Source: JAIQFF01 sp963725615 (GTDB taxonomy: Bacteria > Acidobacteriota > Terriglobia > Terriglobales > Acidobacteriaceae). From it: a stretch of DNA of 64,000 bases. Positions within the stretch are counted from its first letter, which is position 1. The number at the start of each line of letters is the position of its first letter. The notes under the pieces are model-generated. The model had not been told where the DNA came from. It searched no databases and saw only the letters and a program-made list of their open reading frames with translations. Shown piece by piece: positions 9,445-19,100 of this stretch. Location: NCBI GenBank assembly GCA_963725615.1, contig CAVRZO010000013.1, positions 3,271 to 67,270 on the forward strand, read 5' to 3'. The position numbers and the translations under genes were made by a program.

Positions 9445-9513
9445 GGCCGTGTTGGGGCCGATATCGGATTACTCCGCCTGTTACAATTGCAAGCGACGAC
9501 CTCCCCGTCTGAC

Positions 9514-10008
9514 ATGAAGTGTCCTTTCTGTGGCTTTGAAAATGACAAAGTGGTGGACTCGCGCGAAAGTAAGGAAGCCGATTCCATCCGCCGCCGTCGT
9601 GAGTGTCTGAAATGCGGCAAGCGCTTCACCACCTACGAGCGGATCGACGAGATTCCCTACATGGTGGTCAAGAAGGACGGCCGTCGGGAAAAATTTGACC
9701 GGCAGAAGGTGCTGAACGGGCTGCTGCGGGCGTGCGAGAAACGCCCTGTGCCGATCAGCCGGCTGGAACAGATTGTGAATGAGGCGGAAGCTTTCGTCAT
9801 CGAGTCGCCGGAGCGGGAGCGTAAGACCAGCGAAGTGGGCGAGCTGATCATGAACCGCCTGCGCCGCTATGACAAAGTGGCGTACGTGCGTTTCGCGTCG
9901 GTTTATCTGGACTTCAAAGACGTGCAGGAGTTCATGGCCGAGCTGAAAGACTTGCTGAAGACGAAGGAAGCACCTGAGGTTCGCAGTAAGGGCGCGGTAA
10001 AGAGCTAA
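9514..10008 (+). CDS. nrdR: Ribonucleotide reductase transcriptional repressor NrdR
   Basis: A 164-residue regulator with an N-terminal Cys4 zinc ribbon (MKCPFCGFENDKV, then RRECLKCGKRFTTYER) and an ATP-cone domain (about residues 48-140) beginning VVKKDGRREKFDRQK. NrdR binds NrdR boxes before ribonucleotide reductase genes and reports the dNTP/ATP balance. The ATG at 9514 is chosen because the conserved family N-terminus begins exactly there; a longer frame upstream is repeat DNA. No nrd gene lies in the window. Confidence 0.95.
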   Translation: MKCPFCGFENDKVVDSRESKEADSIRRRRECLKCGKRFTTYERIDEIPYMVVKKDGRREKFDRQKVLNGLLRACEKRPVPISRLEQIVNEAEAFVIESPERERKTSEVGELIMNRLRRYDKVAYVRFASVYLDFKDVQEFMAELKDLLKTKEAPEVRSKGAVKS

Positions 10009-10013
10009 AGGTT

Positions 10014-10108
10014 GTGTGGGGCGGGCGCCCTCGCCCGCCTGGCTGAAAGCAAGGCAGTAGCCGCAAGTCAAAGTCAAAAGCCGCGGGCGAGGGTGCCCGC
10101 CCCACACA
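10014..10108. repeat. Type D inverted repeat, copy 2
   Basis: Arms TGTGTGGGGCGGGCGCCCTC and GAGGGTGCCCGCCCCACACA are near-perfect reverse complements. The interior is unlike other copies. It fills the gap between nrdR and the isocitrate dehydrogenase gene. Confidence 0.75.
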
Positions 10109-10117
10109 GTCAAAAAT

Positions 10118-11161
10118 ATGGCTTATAAGGTCACACTTATTCCCGGCGATGGCATCGGCCCTGAGGTAATGCAGGCCACCGTGCGCATTCTGCAGGCGAC
10201 CGGAGTGAAATTCGACTGGGAAATCTTTCAGGCGGGCGCTGAGGCCTATGCCAAGTATCAGGAATACATTCCCAAAGAGCTGATCGAATCCATCGAACGC
10301 ACCCGAGTTGGACTGAAGGGGCCCGTCACCACTCCCGTGGGTGGTGGCTTTGCCAGCATCAACGTTGCCTTGCGCAAGAAGTTCGAGCTCTACGCCAACT
10401 TCCGGCCCATTCGCAACCTGCCTCATATCCCGACCCGCTATCCTGGCGTTGATCTCATCATCGTGCGGGAGAACACCGAGAGTCTTTATTCCGGTATCGA
10501 GCACGAGGTGGTGCCGGGTGTGGTTGAGAGCTTGAAGATCATTACGGAGAAGGCGTCCACCCGCATCGCGCGTTTTGCCTTTGAATACTCTCGCAAGAAC
10601 CATCGCAAGAAGATTCACGCCATCCACAAAGCCAACATCATGAAGCTATCGGACGGCCTGTTTCTGCGCTGCTGCCGCGATGTGGCCAAGGAATATCCCG
10701 AGATCACTTACGGCGAGCACATCGTGGACAACACCTGCATGCAGCTGGTGATGAATCCTTATCAGTACGATGTGCTGGTCATGGAAAATCTTTACGGCGA
10801 CATTATTTCCGACCTGTGCGCCGCGTTTGTCGGCGGACTGGGGTTCGTCCCAAGCGCCAACCTGGGCGATAATTGCGCCATCTTCGAGGCGGTGCACGGA
10901 TCAGCTCCTGACATTGCGGGCAAGGACCTAGCCAACCCGACCGCGGTCATTCGCTCGGCACAGCTGATGCTGCGTCATCTCGGCGAACACCACGCCGCGG
11001 ACAAGATTCACGATGGGCTGGAGAAGGTCTACCGCACCAAAGACAAACTCACTCGCGACGTTGGTGGAAACGCCGGAACTTCGGAGTTTGCCGACGCCAT
11101 CATTCAGTTCATGGAAACCAGCACGGACGTTCCCGCCCAGGCCGAATCCTCTCACGCATAA
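10118..11161 (+). CDS. NAD-type isocitrate dehydrogenase (isocitrate/isopropylmalate family)
   Basis: A 347-residue beta-decarboxylating dehydrogenase. The N-terminus VTLIPGDGIGPEV and the segment RENTESLYSGIEHEV fit the isocitrate branch. ENLYGDIISDL carries the metal-binding Asp. HGSAPDIAGKDLANP has Asp-Ile where NADP enzymes have Lys-Tyr, which points to NAD+. It would make 2-oxoglutarate in the citric acid cycle. The length is closer to the eukaryotic IDH3/short bacterial type than to the long NADP Icd. 3-isopropylmalate dehydrogenase is the main alternative, but the substrate loop favours isocitrate. Confidence 0.85.
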   Translation: MAYKVTLIPGDGIGPEVMQATVRILQATGVKFDWEIFQAGAEAYAKYQEYIPKELIESIERTRVGLKGPVTTPVGGGFASINVALRKKFELYANFRPIRNLPHIPTRYPGVDLIIVRENTESLYSGIEHEVVPGVVESLKIITEKASTRIARFAFEYSRKNHRKKIHAIHKANIMKLSDGLFLRCCRDVAKEYPEITYGEHIVDNTCMQLVMNPYQYDVLVMENLYGDIISDLCAAFVGGLGFVPSANLGDNCAIFEAVHGSAPDIAGKDLANPTAVIRSAQLMLRHLGEHHAADKIHDGLEKVYRTKDKLTRDVGGNAGTSEFADAIIQFMETSTDVPAQAESSHA

Positions 11162-11164
11162 ATT

Positions 11165-11366
11165 GTCATCCTGAGCGCAGCGACTGGTTTGCCTCGCGAA
11201 CCAGTCGCGCAGTCGAAGGACCCCTATCAGCTCATCGACGCCGGCGCTCTTGGCACGCTTTGAGAAACGCCCGTGGAGATTCCCTGGACACGCCGGTGGA
11301 AGAGTAGGGGTCCTTCGACTCCGTGATTGCTTCACTTCGCGAAGCAGTCACTCCGCTCAGGATGAC
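11165..11366. repeat. GTCATCC-type inverted-repeat element (type B), copy 1
   Basis: A 202-base element with ends GTCATCCTGAGCG and CGCTCAGGATGAC. Inner arms GTCGAAGGACCCCTA and TAGGGGTCCTTCGAC are also paired, and each half holds a small hairpin (ACTGGTTTGCCTCGCGAACCAGT; TGCTTCACTTCGCGAAGCA). It is non-coding and occupies most of the gap between isocitrate dehydrogenase and ferrochelatase. It resembles a MITE or large REP unit. Confidence 0.8.
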
Positions 11367-11457
11367 AGAGCAAAGAATCGCTGCGTACCTGCAACTCTTC
11401 GTTGACGCGACCCACAGATTTTGAGTAACATCCTCCTTCTTCAAGGAACCCCGGGGG

Positions 11458-12456
11458 ATGGCTAACCCAACACGGCGGCTAGGAGTAGTTCTGTTTCAGC
11501 TCGGCGGCCCTGACACGCCGCAAGCTATTGAACCCTTCCTTTTCAATCTTTTTTGCGATCCCGATATCATTGATTTTCCCTTCGCCCGCATTGGACGCAA
11601 GCCCCTGGCCAAGCTGATTTCGACCACCCGAGCCAAGAAAGTACTGCATCATTATTCAGCGATCGGCGGGGCCTCGCCCATACGGCGGTTCACCGAGCAG
11701 CAGGCCTATGCCCTGCAGAACCGACTCCGGGCTGATGGCATCGACGCTCATTGTTTCGTGGCCATGCGCTACTGGCACCCGTTCACGGCTGAGGCAGTCG
11801 AACAGTTGCGGCAGGCGCGCTGCGACGAAGTCGTCCTCCTGCCTCTTTATCCCCAGTATTCCTGCACGACGACCGGGAGCAGCCTCAACGAATGGCGCCG
11901 GCTGTTTCGTGACGATATGCCTGTGCAGGCGATTGAGACGTTCTACCGTCACCCGCTTTATCTGGACGCGCTGGTCGAGAAGATTGACGAAGCGCTGGCG
12001 CGGTTTCCGGAATCCGGTTGCCCCGAGATCGTGTTCAGCGCGCACAGCGTGCCGGTATCGCTCATCGAACGGGGCGATCCCTATCAGCGCCATATAGAAG
12101 AAACGGTGGAACTGGTGATGCGGCGCGGTGGCTGGCCCTATCGCCATCGGCTCTGTTATCAGAGCAAAGTCGGCGCCAGCAAGTGGCTGCAGCCATCGCT
12201 GCACCGCACCATCCGCGACCTGGGGGCGGAGCGGATCCGCGAAGTTTGCGTCGTACCTATCGCATTTGTCTCCGATCATGTGGAGACGCTGGGCGAAATT
12301 GACCACGAGGCGCGCGAGGAAGCTGCGAATCTTGGAATCCAGCAGTTTGAGATGACCTCTGGCCTCAATGATTCGCCGACGTTCATCGCGGCGTTGGCGG
12401 ATTTGGTCGTAACTGCGATTGGCGCCGACGTAGAGCGGCTGGTCGCGGCGGATTGA
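11458..12456 (+). CDS. hemH: Ferrochelatase
   Basis: A 332-residue enzyme that inserts Fe2+ into protoporphyrin IX, the last step of protohaem synthesis. The opening VVLFQLGGPDTPQAIEPFL is typical. The catalytic His is in FSAHSVPVSLI and the acidic residue in SDHVETLGEID. The family-specific stretch PLYPQYSCTTTGSS is also present. The CxxC clusters of some ferrochelatases are not evident. It precedes a respiratory cluster rich in b- and c-type haems and haem A synthesis genes, which fits its role. Confidence 0.93.
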   Translation: MANPTRRLGVVLFQLGGPDTPQAIEPFLFNLFCDPDIIDFPFARIGRKPLAKLISTTRAKKVLHHYSAIGGASPIRRFTEQQAYALQNRLRADGIDAHCFVAMRYWHPFTAEAVEQLRQARCDEVVLLPLYPQYSCTTTGSSLNEWRRLFRDDMPVQAIETFYRHPLYLDALVEKIDEALARFPESGCPEIVFSAHSVPVSLIERGDPYQRHIEETVELVMRRGGWPYRHRLCYQSKVGASKWLQPSLHRTIRDLGAERIREVCVVPIAFVSDHVETLGEIDHEAREEAANLGIQQFEMTSGLNDSPTFIAALADLVVTAIGADVERLVAAD

Positions 12457-12462
12457 GTATGC

Positions 12463-12578
12463 ACACGTAGGGGCGGGCGCCCTCGCCCGCCCTGCGGAGC
12501 GCAGCTCCGCAGGTTTTGGAAGTCGACATTTGGCGAGCTGTGCTCGCCCGCCCGGACGAGGGCGTCCGGGCCTACGTG
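12463..12578. repeat. Type D inverted repeat, copy 3
   Basis: Opens ACACGTAGGGGCGGGCGCCC and closes GGCGTCCGGGCCTACGTG. Interior hairpins include GCGGAGCGCAGCTCCGC. It separates hemH from the Rieske gene. Confidence 0.75.
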
Positions 12579-12647
12579 GATCGTGATGTAGTTCCAGCAC
12601 CAGGATTGTGATCACCAGGTCGTGGTCATGAAGGAGTGAAGGAACGG

Positions 12648-13979
12648 ATGGCAGACGAGTCCAAGACGGGAATTCTCGGGCATCTACCGCCCTTGCCACG
12701 ACCAGCACTCAACAACTCCGTGATCGGCATGGAGCAGGCCTATCGTCAGCGCAAAGGTCTGCCGCTGCTGACTGACGCCGACATTGAGGCGCTCAAGGCC
12801 GGTCAGCCTATGCCGTGGGAAGTCGGGGGCGCTGCGCCGCCTGCCGCGAGTGCGCCTGCCGCCACTGTCGCAAGCCCAGTTGCATCGGCACCGGCGGCCG
12901 CACCTCCTGCTGCGGCGGCGGGAACCATCAGCGAGGAAGTTGCCAAATGGATCGCACAGGGAAACAAGTGGAGCAAGTCCACCATCGCCGCTGAACAGGC
13001 GCGGCGCGCGCGCAAGGGATTGCCGGCGCTAAATAACGCAGAGATGTCTGCCTTGCTCGGCGAACCGGTGGAGGCGAGTGCGCCTTCCGCAGCCGCCGCT
13101 GCTCCGACGCCGGCTGCAGCCGCCCCGGCGGCAAAAGCGCCGAGCGGTCCGATCAGTGCGGAAGTTGCCAAGTGGGTTGCCGAAGGCAAGAAGTGGAGTA
13201 AATCCACCATCGCCGCTGAACAGGCGCGACGTGGTCGCAAGGGCTTGCCTGCCCTGACCGATTCGGAAGTTGCCGCACTGTTGGGAGAGCCTGCAGAAGC
13301 GGCGGCAGCGGCAGCGGCACCAGTTGCCGCTGCAGTAGCCAAGCCTGCGGCAGCCGCTCGCCCTGCGGCCGGCCCACCCTCCGCGGCGGCAACGGTTGCA
13401 CGTGGCGGCGAGTCGAACACTTACGTCGGCACGCCTGCGGTGGGAACATCCAGGGCCGCGGCTTCGGCTGGTGTCGCCTCCGTCGGACCTGACGACAGCG
13501 AGATCAATCAGGGGCGGCGGCGATTTGCCTGGGCTGCCTTCGCGGCCTTCATGACCGCATGGTTCATCGCCTTCTTCCGATTCTTCCTCCCCCGCACGCT
13601 TTTCGAACCGGCTACCTCATTCAAAATTGGCTATCCCGCCGACTTCGGGTTGGGCGTGGACACCAAATTTCAGCAGAAATATCGCATCTGGGTGGACCGC
13701 ACGCCCGACCGCATTTTCGTGATCTATGCGCGCTGCACTCACCTCGGCTGCACTCCCGACTGGAAGCCGGCTGAGAACAAGTTCAAGTGTCCGTGCCATG
13801 GCAGTGGGTATGACAGCGAAGGCGTCAACTTCGAGGGACCGGCGCCGCGCCCCATGGACCGGGCGAATGTTTCGATTGCTCCCGATGGTCAGATTCTGGT
13901 GGATGTTTCCAAGCTTTACCAATGGCCTAAGGGACAGCCCAGCGCGTTTAACGATCCAGGGGCGTTTCTGCCGACTTAG
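12648..13979 (+). CDS. Rieske 2Fe-2S protein with N-terminal Ala/Pro-rich repeats
   Basis: A 443-residue protein. One membrane helix (about residues 293-315) precedes the Rieske domain, where C363, H365, C381 and H384 ligate the cluster (motifs CTHLGC and CPCHGSGYD) and C368 and C383 can form the disulfide. It passes electrons from quinol to cytochrome c in a bc/b6f-type complex. Before the helix lies an unusual ~290-residue region with three copies of a motif around EQARRxRKGLPxL, two of them preceded by KWSKSTIAA, joined by Ala/Pro-rich linkers. Standard Rieske subunits are ~150-200 residues. The ATG at 12648 is favoured over a GTG at 12636 because AAGGA sits just before it. Confidence 0.88.
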   Translation: MADESKTGILGHLPPLPRPALNNSVIGMEQAYRQRKGLPLLTDADIEALKAGQPMPWEVGGAAPPAASAPAATVASPVASAPAAAPPAAAAGTISEEVAKWIAQGNKWSKSTIAAEQARRARKGLPALNNAEMSALLGEPVEASAPSAAAAAPTPAAAAPAAKAPSGPISAEVAKWVAEGKKWSKSTIAAEQARRGRKGLPALTDSEVAALLGEPAEAAAAAAAPVAAAVAKPAAAARPAAGPPSAAATVARGGESNTYVGTPAVGTSRAAASAGVASVGPDDSEINQGRRRFAWAAFAAFMTAWFIAFFRFFLPRTLFEPATSFKIGYPADFGLGVDTKFQQKYRIWVDRTPDRIFVIYARCTHLGCTPDWKPAENKFKCPCHGSGYDSEGVNFEGPAPRPMDRANVSIAPDGQILVDVSKLYQWPKGQPSAFNDPGAFLPT

Positions 13980-13983
13980 AAAT

Positions 13984-14033
13984 CTGTCGAGCTTTGCTCG
14001 ACCTGGCCGGGTCGAAGACCCGGCCCCACACGA
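13984..14033. repeat. Half copy of a type D-like inverted repeat
   Basis: A short stretch with GTCGAGCTTTGCTCGAC and GGGTCGAAGACCCGGCCCCACAC, matching the right half of the element at 28754-28896. It lies between the Rieske and cytochrome b genes. Confidence 0.55.
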
Positions 14034-14050
14034 GATGGGAAGAGGTTTAA

Positions 14051-14974
14051 ATGCCTGAAGAAAACGGGAATGGGAAGAACGGGAAGCGGGTCGGCCTGCT
14101 GGAGCGGGTGAAGGCGGGCGTCAAGGAAGACGTTCAATCGCTCAAGACCGACATGCCGACGAAGGCCAAGGAGCAGATCGAGGGTCTTAAAGATCCGACC
14201 AAGACCCAGGTTTACACCTCAATCTTCCGCCACAAGCATGACGACACGCCGCGCAACCGGGCGCTGGGCGTGCTGTCCAACGTGTTCCTGCATCTGCATC
14301 CGGCCAAGATCAACCGCGATGCGGTGCGTTACAGCTATACCTGGGGCATGGGCGGAATCACGTTCTACCTCTTTATTGTGCTCACGCTCACCGGTGTGAT
14401 GCTGATGTTTTATTACCACCCCAGCAAGGTGCAGGCGTTTCGTGACGTCCTGTATCTCGAGCACGACGTGCCCTTCGGCAAGTTGCTGCGCAACATGCAT
14501 CGCTGGGCGGCGCACTTGATGGTGATTGCTGTATGGCTGCACATGTTTCGCGTCTTTCTTACCGGCTCGTATAAAAAGCCGCGCGAGTTCAACTGGAACA
14601 TCGGCGTGCTGCTGCTGGTGTTTACTTTGCTGCTTTCGTTCACCGGATACCTGCTGCCCGACGATCAACTTGGTTTCTGGGCGGTCACGGTGGGAACGAA
14701 CATGGCACGGGCAACGCCGGGCCTGGGCAATGAAGGTCCGTTCGGTCACATGTTGGGGATGACGCCATATAACGATGTTCGCTTCGGACTGCTCGGCGGT
14801 TCGATCGTAGACGCGAACGCGCTGCTTCGTTCCTACATCTGGCACTGCATCGGGATTCCGATCGTGGCTTCGGTGCTGATGATTGTGCACTTCTGGCGGG
14901 TACGGAAAGACGGCGGCATTTCAGGCCCGGCGGCGGTGGTGCTGGCTTCGGAAGTAAGAGAACCGAAGAAGTAG
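14051..14974 (+). CDS. Cytochrome b N-terminal (b6-like) subunit
   Basis: A 307-residue membrane subunit that binds two b haems. After an ~85-residue charged, soluble N-terminal extension come about four to five helices. Helix B has the haem histidines in MHRWAAHLMVIAVWLH (13 residues apart), and helix D has WHCIGIPIVASVLMIVH (14 or 15 apart, as in b6 proteins). The C-terminal part of cytochrome b is a separate gene downstream, as in b6f and many Gram-positive or deltaproteobacterial complexes. The extension of Lys/Glu-rich sequence is not in classical b6. Confidence 0.9.
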   Translation: MPEENGNGKNGKRVGLLERVKAGVKEDVQSLKTDMPTKAKEQIEGLKDPTKTQVYTSIFRHKHDDTPRNRALGVLSNVFLHLHPAKINRDAVRYSYTWGMGGITFYLFIVLTLTGVMLMFYYHPSKVQAFRDVLYLEHDVPFGKLLRNMHRWAAHLMVIAVWLHMFRVFLTGSYKKPREFNWNIGVLLLVFTLLLSFTGYLLPDDQLGFWAVTVGTNMARATPGLGNEGPFGHMLGMTPYNDVRFGLLGGSIVDANALLRSYIWHCIGIPIVASVLMIVHFWRVRKDGGISGPAAVVLASEVREPKK

Positions 14975-14989
14975 AGGCGGCGGATTTTC

Positions 14990-15083
14990 GTAGCGCCGGC
15001 ATCTTGCCGGCTGGCTCGGGGGCGTCTCGCCCCCGGCGGTGGGCGGGACGCCCACCGGACAGCCGCCGGGACGGCGGCGCTAC
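14990..15083. repeat. GTAGCGCCG inverted repeat, copy 3
   Basis: Arms GTAGCGCCGGCATCTTGCCGG and CCGCCGGGACGGCGGCGCTAC, with an inner pair GGGGGCGTCTCGCCCCC. It lies inside the cytochrome b gene pair, between N- and C-terminal subunits that should be co-expressed. Confidence 0.8.
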
Positions 15084-15098
15084 AAGTTGGGGGCAACC

Positions 15099-16028
15099 AT
15101 GGATTGGCGGCAACTTTGGGAGATATGTTCGGCGCCTGACAATGTGCCCATCGTGGGGCTGATTCCGCTGCTCGTTTTCTACATTTATCTGGCGTGGAAG
15201 CAAGCCAAGGCCAACGATGAACTGATCGGCCAACTGGAAACCAATCCGGCGATGGCGAAGACGCATCATCGCAAGAGCTGGCCTTTCCGGCCGGGCTGGC
15301 AGAAAGAGATCCACGTCTGGCCGTTTCTCCTGCGCATAGAATTTCTCGCCGCCATGATCGTCACCATCATTCTGATGGTGTGGTCCATCACCTTGAACGC
15401 GCCGCTGGAAGAGCCGGCAAATCCCAACCTGACGATGAATCCGGCGAAGGCGCCCTGGTACTTTCTGGGGCTGCAGGAAATGCTGGTGTACTTCGATCCG
15501 TGGATCGCCGGCGTGGTCATGCCTACGTTGATCATCGTCGGACTGATGGTGATTCCTTACATTGACACCAATCCGCTGGGCAGCGGTTACTACACCTGGA
15601 AGCAGCGCAAATTTTCCATCGGCACATTTCTGTTCGGCTTCATCATCCTGTGGATCGCGATGATCATTATTGGGACGTTCATCCGCGGCCCTGGCTGGCA
15701 GTGGTTCTGGCCGGGACAAACATGGGACCACAATCGCCTGATCTATGAGGTGAACCGCGATCTGCCGGACTTGTTTGGAATCACGTCAAACCTGGCGAAG
15801 GCGATTTTCGGCGGCATTGTGGTTGTCGGCTTCTACGTGGTGGGCGGGTTCATCATGCACGCCCTGTTCCGCCGCTACAACCCGAAAGATTACAAGCGCA
15901 TGAGCTTGCTGCAGTATTCCATCATGATGTTCTTCGTGCTCAGCATGGTGGCCCTGCCGGCAAAAATGCTCCTGCGGTTGGCGTGGCATATCAAATATGT
16001 GTGGATAACGCCGTGGTTTAACGTTTAG
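15099..16028 (+). CDS. Cytochrome b C-terminal (subunit IV-like) protein
   Basis: A 309-residue membrane protein equivalent to the C-terminal part of cytochrome b, roughly twice the length of plastid subunit IV. The segment NPAKAPWYFLGLQE corresponds to the quinol-site PEWY loop but reads APWY. About six hydrophobic helices follow, ending in a basic C-terminus. No CXXCH is present, so no cytochrome c is fused, unlike some relatives. The ATG at 15099 follows GTTGGGGGCAACC. It pairs with the upstream b6-like subunit and the Rieske protein. Confidence 0.85.
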   Translation: MDWRQLWEICSAPDNVPIVGLIPLLVFYIYLAWKQAKANDELIGQLETNPAMAKTHHRKSWPFRPGWQKEIHVWPFLLRIEFLAAMIVTIILMVWSITLNAPLEEPANPNLTMNPAKAPWYFLGLQEMLVYFDPWIAGVVMPTLIIVGLMVIPYIDTNPLGSGYYTWKQRKFSIGTFLFGFIILWIAMIIIGTFIRGPGWQWFWPGQTWDHNRLIYEVNRDLPDLFGITSNLAKAIFGGIVVVGFYVVGGFIMHALFRRYNPKDYKRMSLLQYSIMMFFVLSMVALPAKMLLRLAWHIKYVWITPWFNV

Positions 16029-16032
16029 AACC

Positions 16033-16115
16033 CGTCGTTGGCCGCCGTTGGTCGTTGGCCGAAACCTACGGCTTCGGCTCTAAGCCAACGACCAACGGCC
16101 AAAGACCAACGACGG
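16033..16115. repeat. CGTTGGTCGTTGG inverted repeat (type E), copy 1
   Basis: Made of imperfect direct units GTCGTTGGC on the left and CCAACGACC/AAGACCAACGAC on the right, folding on themselves around ACGGCTTCGGCT. It lies between the cytochrome b C-terminal gene and the cytochrome c gene. An open frame running through it (from 16038) is not real coding sequence. Confidence 0.75.
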
Positions 16116-16130
16116 TTTGGAGGACTTCTG

Positions 16131-19100
16131 GTGCCACCTGTCCCCGAGAAGGACCCGATTGTAAGCAAGTCTTACGCGGCGTACTACGTCATCTCCATGT
16201 TGATCCTCATGGTGACGTTGTTCTGGGCCCTGTGGGACGAGTCCTTTGCGCAGCGCCCCTGGAAGGCTTTTCAGCATGTGTGGAAAGACCGTTACACGGC
16301 TTTCCTGAATAGCGCGCGGTCGAAGTCGTCGCAGTCGGTAAAAGAGGTTCAGCAGGAGTCGCAGTACCAGCAACTGGAACAGGCCTACAAAGACACCAAC
16401 GAAACCGCTAGACCCCGCCGGGACGAACTGCAAAAACAGATCACAGATTTGAGCGCGAAGATCCTCGCGGTGCAGAATGTCTTCACCGATCGCCGGGCTT
16501 ACGTCAATGCACTCACCTACGAGCTTGAGACTGAAACCAGCGCTTCCGGCAAGAAGAGCAAGCAGCAGGACATTGACGAGTACAAGAAGGAAAAGGCAAC
16601 GGTCGAGTTTCCCGACGGCCACAAACAACAATTCAACTTTCACGAACTGGAAGAGACTTACAACTCGCTCAAGGACCAACGGACCAAGCTGAGCGCGGAA
16701 CTCGGTGAAGTGCTGAAGCCGGTGACCGAAGCCAGCAACAAGATGTCGGCATTCGTTTCAGACCACATGGTGGACCTTACGCCCTCCCAGATTGACGGTT
16801 TGAAAAAGAAGACCGAAGAGTGGGACGCCAAGATCGTTCAGATCAACGTGGCCGATGCCAACATTGTGGACCGCTGCGAGTCCTGCCACATGAATGCCCG
16901 CGAGCCGCTGCGGATCTCGGCGGCGGTCATGACCGGCAAGGGCGAGAAGCGTCCGGATGAGTACGCCCGCGCCTTCACCAGCCATCCCGACCCGGAACTG
17001 CTGAGCACCCACGATCCCGACAAATTTGGCTGCTCCCCCTGCCACCAGGGCAACGGGCGGGCGACCACCAGCGTCGAAAAGGCGCACGGCAATTATGAGC
17101 ACTGGCTGTGGCCGCTGTTTCCTAAACAGAGCGCCGAAGCCGGCTGCCAGACTTGCCATGCCGCCGACATGCATTTGATGGTTGGTTCGGTGGGCGAGCA
17201 TATCTCCGGCGGCAAATTCCTCTACCGCCAGCGCGGATGCATGGGCTGCCACCGCTACGAGGGCTACGACAAGGAACCGGAAGAGCTGACCTCGATCGCG
17301 CAGCAGATGAAGCTGTTGGAGCAGCAGAAGATCGACAACGCCAAAATTTCGGCCGACTTGATGAAGCAGGCCGACACGGCATCGAGTAACGATGAAGCCA
17401 ACCGTCTGAACCAGCAGGCGGTCGCCCTTCGAGTGGCCAACAGCAAAATTGATGGCAGCATTCAGCAGCTTGATTTTCAGACCCACAACCTGATGCAGGA
17501 TGTAAAGAAGATCGGGCCAAACCTGAAAGACGTCCGGCTCAAGCTGAACCCGAACTGGATTCCGGTATGGCTGAAGAAGCCCACCGATTTCCGTCCTACG
17601 ACGAAGATGCCGAATTTCCGCCTGAGCGATCATCAGATCCAGACGATCTCGGCGTATCTGTGGCAAGCGGGATTCACCGACGCTCTGCCCAAGCAAAAGC
17701 CGGGCAATGCTGAGCATGGCAAGCAACTCTTTGAGACTCGCGGCTGCCTGGCCTGCCACTCCATCGGCGAAGGCGATCAGTTGCAGGGCGGCACGTTCGC
17801 CGCGAATCTGACCCGCGAGGGCGAGAAGGCGAATTACGAATACCTGGTCCGCTGGATTCACAATGCGCGGGAGCGCACGCGGCCTTACTGTCCGTATGAA
17901 AAGAAAGATATCGGACCTGAGGACTACGCAAAGAAAGGCCTGCCGTACCAGTTTGATTTGCAGCACAGCCAGTGTCCCAACGACGGTCACGAACTGCAAG
18001 TGCAGAACATGACGGTGATGCCCAGCCTGCGTTTGTCTCCGGAAGATGCGCAGGACATCGCGACCTATCTCATGGGTCAGAAGAAAGAGGAGCCTACGGC
18101 TTATGCCGCGGCTGCCTACATGAACGATCCTGAGCTGAAGGAAGAAGGCAAGAAGTGGATTCGGCACTACGGCTGCGCCGGATGTCATGAGATTTCAGGC
18201 TTCGAGGATGAAGGCCGCATCGGCACCGAACTTACATATGAAGGCAGCAAGCCGATCGAGCGTCTTGATTTCGCGCTGTTCACGGAAATTTCGCAGCGCG
18301 GCGGTAAAAAGTCCGAGCCCATCACCGATCCCGAAGACCTGGCGCGCCTGCCCGAGGGTCCCGCCAAGGAGCCGTGGTACGACCACAAAGGATTTTTCGA
18401 GCACAAACTGGCCGAGCCGAATGTTTACGACAAGGGCAAGGTCAAGTCGGAGACGGAAGTGCTCCGCATGCCGAATCTCCATCTCTCCAAGCTGGAGATT
18501 CAGGACCTCACTACTTTCCTGCTGGGCAGCGAGGAGAGTTCCCTGCCCCCGGGCTATCAATACAAGCCTGGCGACGCCCGCCGCGACATTCAGGAAGGCT
18601 GGTGGGTGGTCGAGAAGTACAACTGCATGGGGTGCCATCAGCTGACGCCGGAGCAGACCACGATCCTGATGGGGATGAAGCGCTATCAGGATGCGCAGGA
18701 GCAGTTGCCTCCGAAGTTGCTGACCGAGGGCGCGCGCGTTGATCCCGAGTGGCTGCGGAAGTTCCTGTCGAATCCGTCGCTGAGTACTACCGATACAAAC
18801 CGGAACGGCGTGCGACCATACTTGCAAGTACGCATGCCTACGTTCTCGTTCTCCGATAACGAATTGCGCAAGCTGGTCAGGTTCTTCCAGGCGCTATCGC
18901 AGCAGCCGATGCCTTACATTCCGGAGCAGGTGCCCGTGTTGACCACGAAAGAAAACGACATGGCGCGAAGCTTGTTCTCGAGCACGGCCGCGCCTTGCCT
19001 GAAATGCCACGCAACCGGCGATCCACAGCATGACAAGATCGCCACCGCGCCCAACTTTCTGCTGGCCAAAGAGCGTCTCAAGCCGGATTGGGCCGAGCGT

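Noticed and set aside
12803..13420. Ala-rich 205-codon frame on the minus strand
   Set aside because: It mirrors the GC-rich linkers of the Rieske protein's repeat region and has no independent evidence.
16038..16130. Upstream extension of the cytochrome c gene
   Set aside because: It translates a type E repeat; the GTG at 16131 has a good ribosome site and begins the conserved anchor.
16758..18188. 476-codon open frame on the minus strand
   Set aside because: It is antisense to the octahaem cytochrome c gene and has no domain; GC-rich codons leave the opposite frame open.
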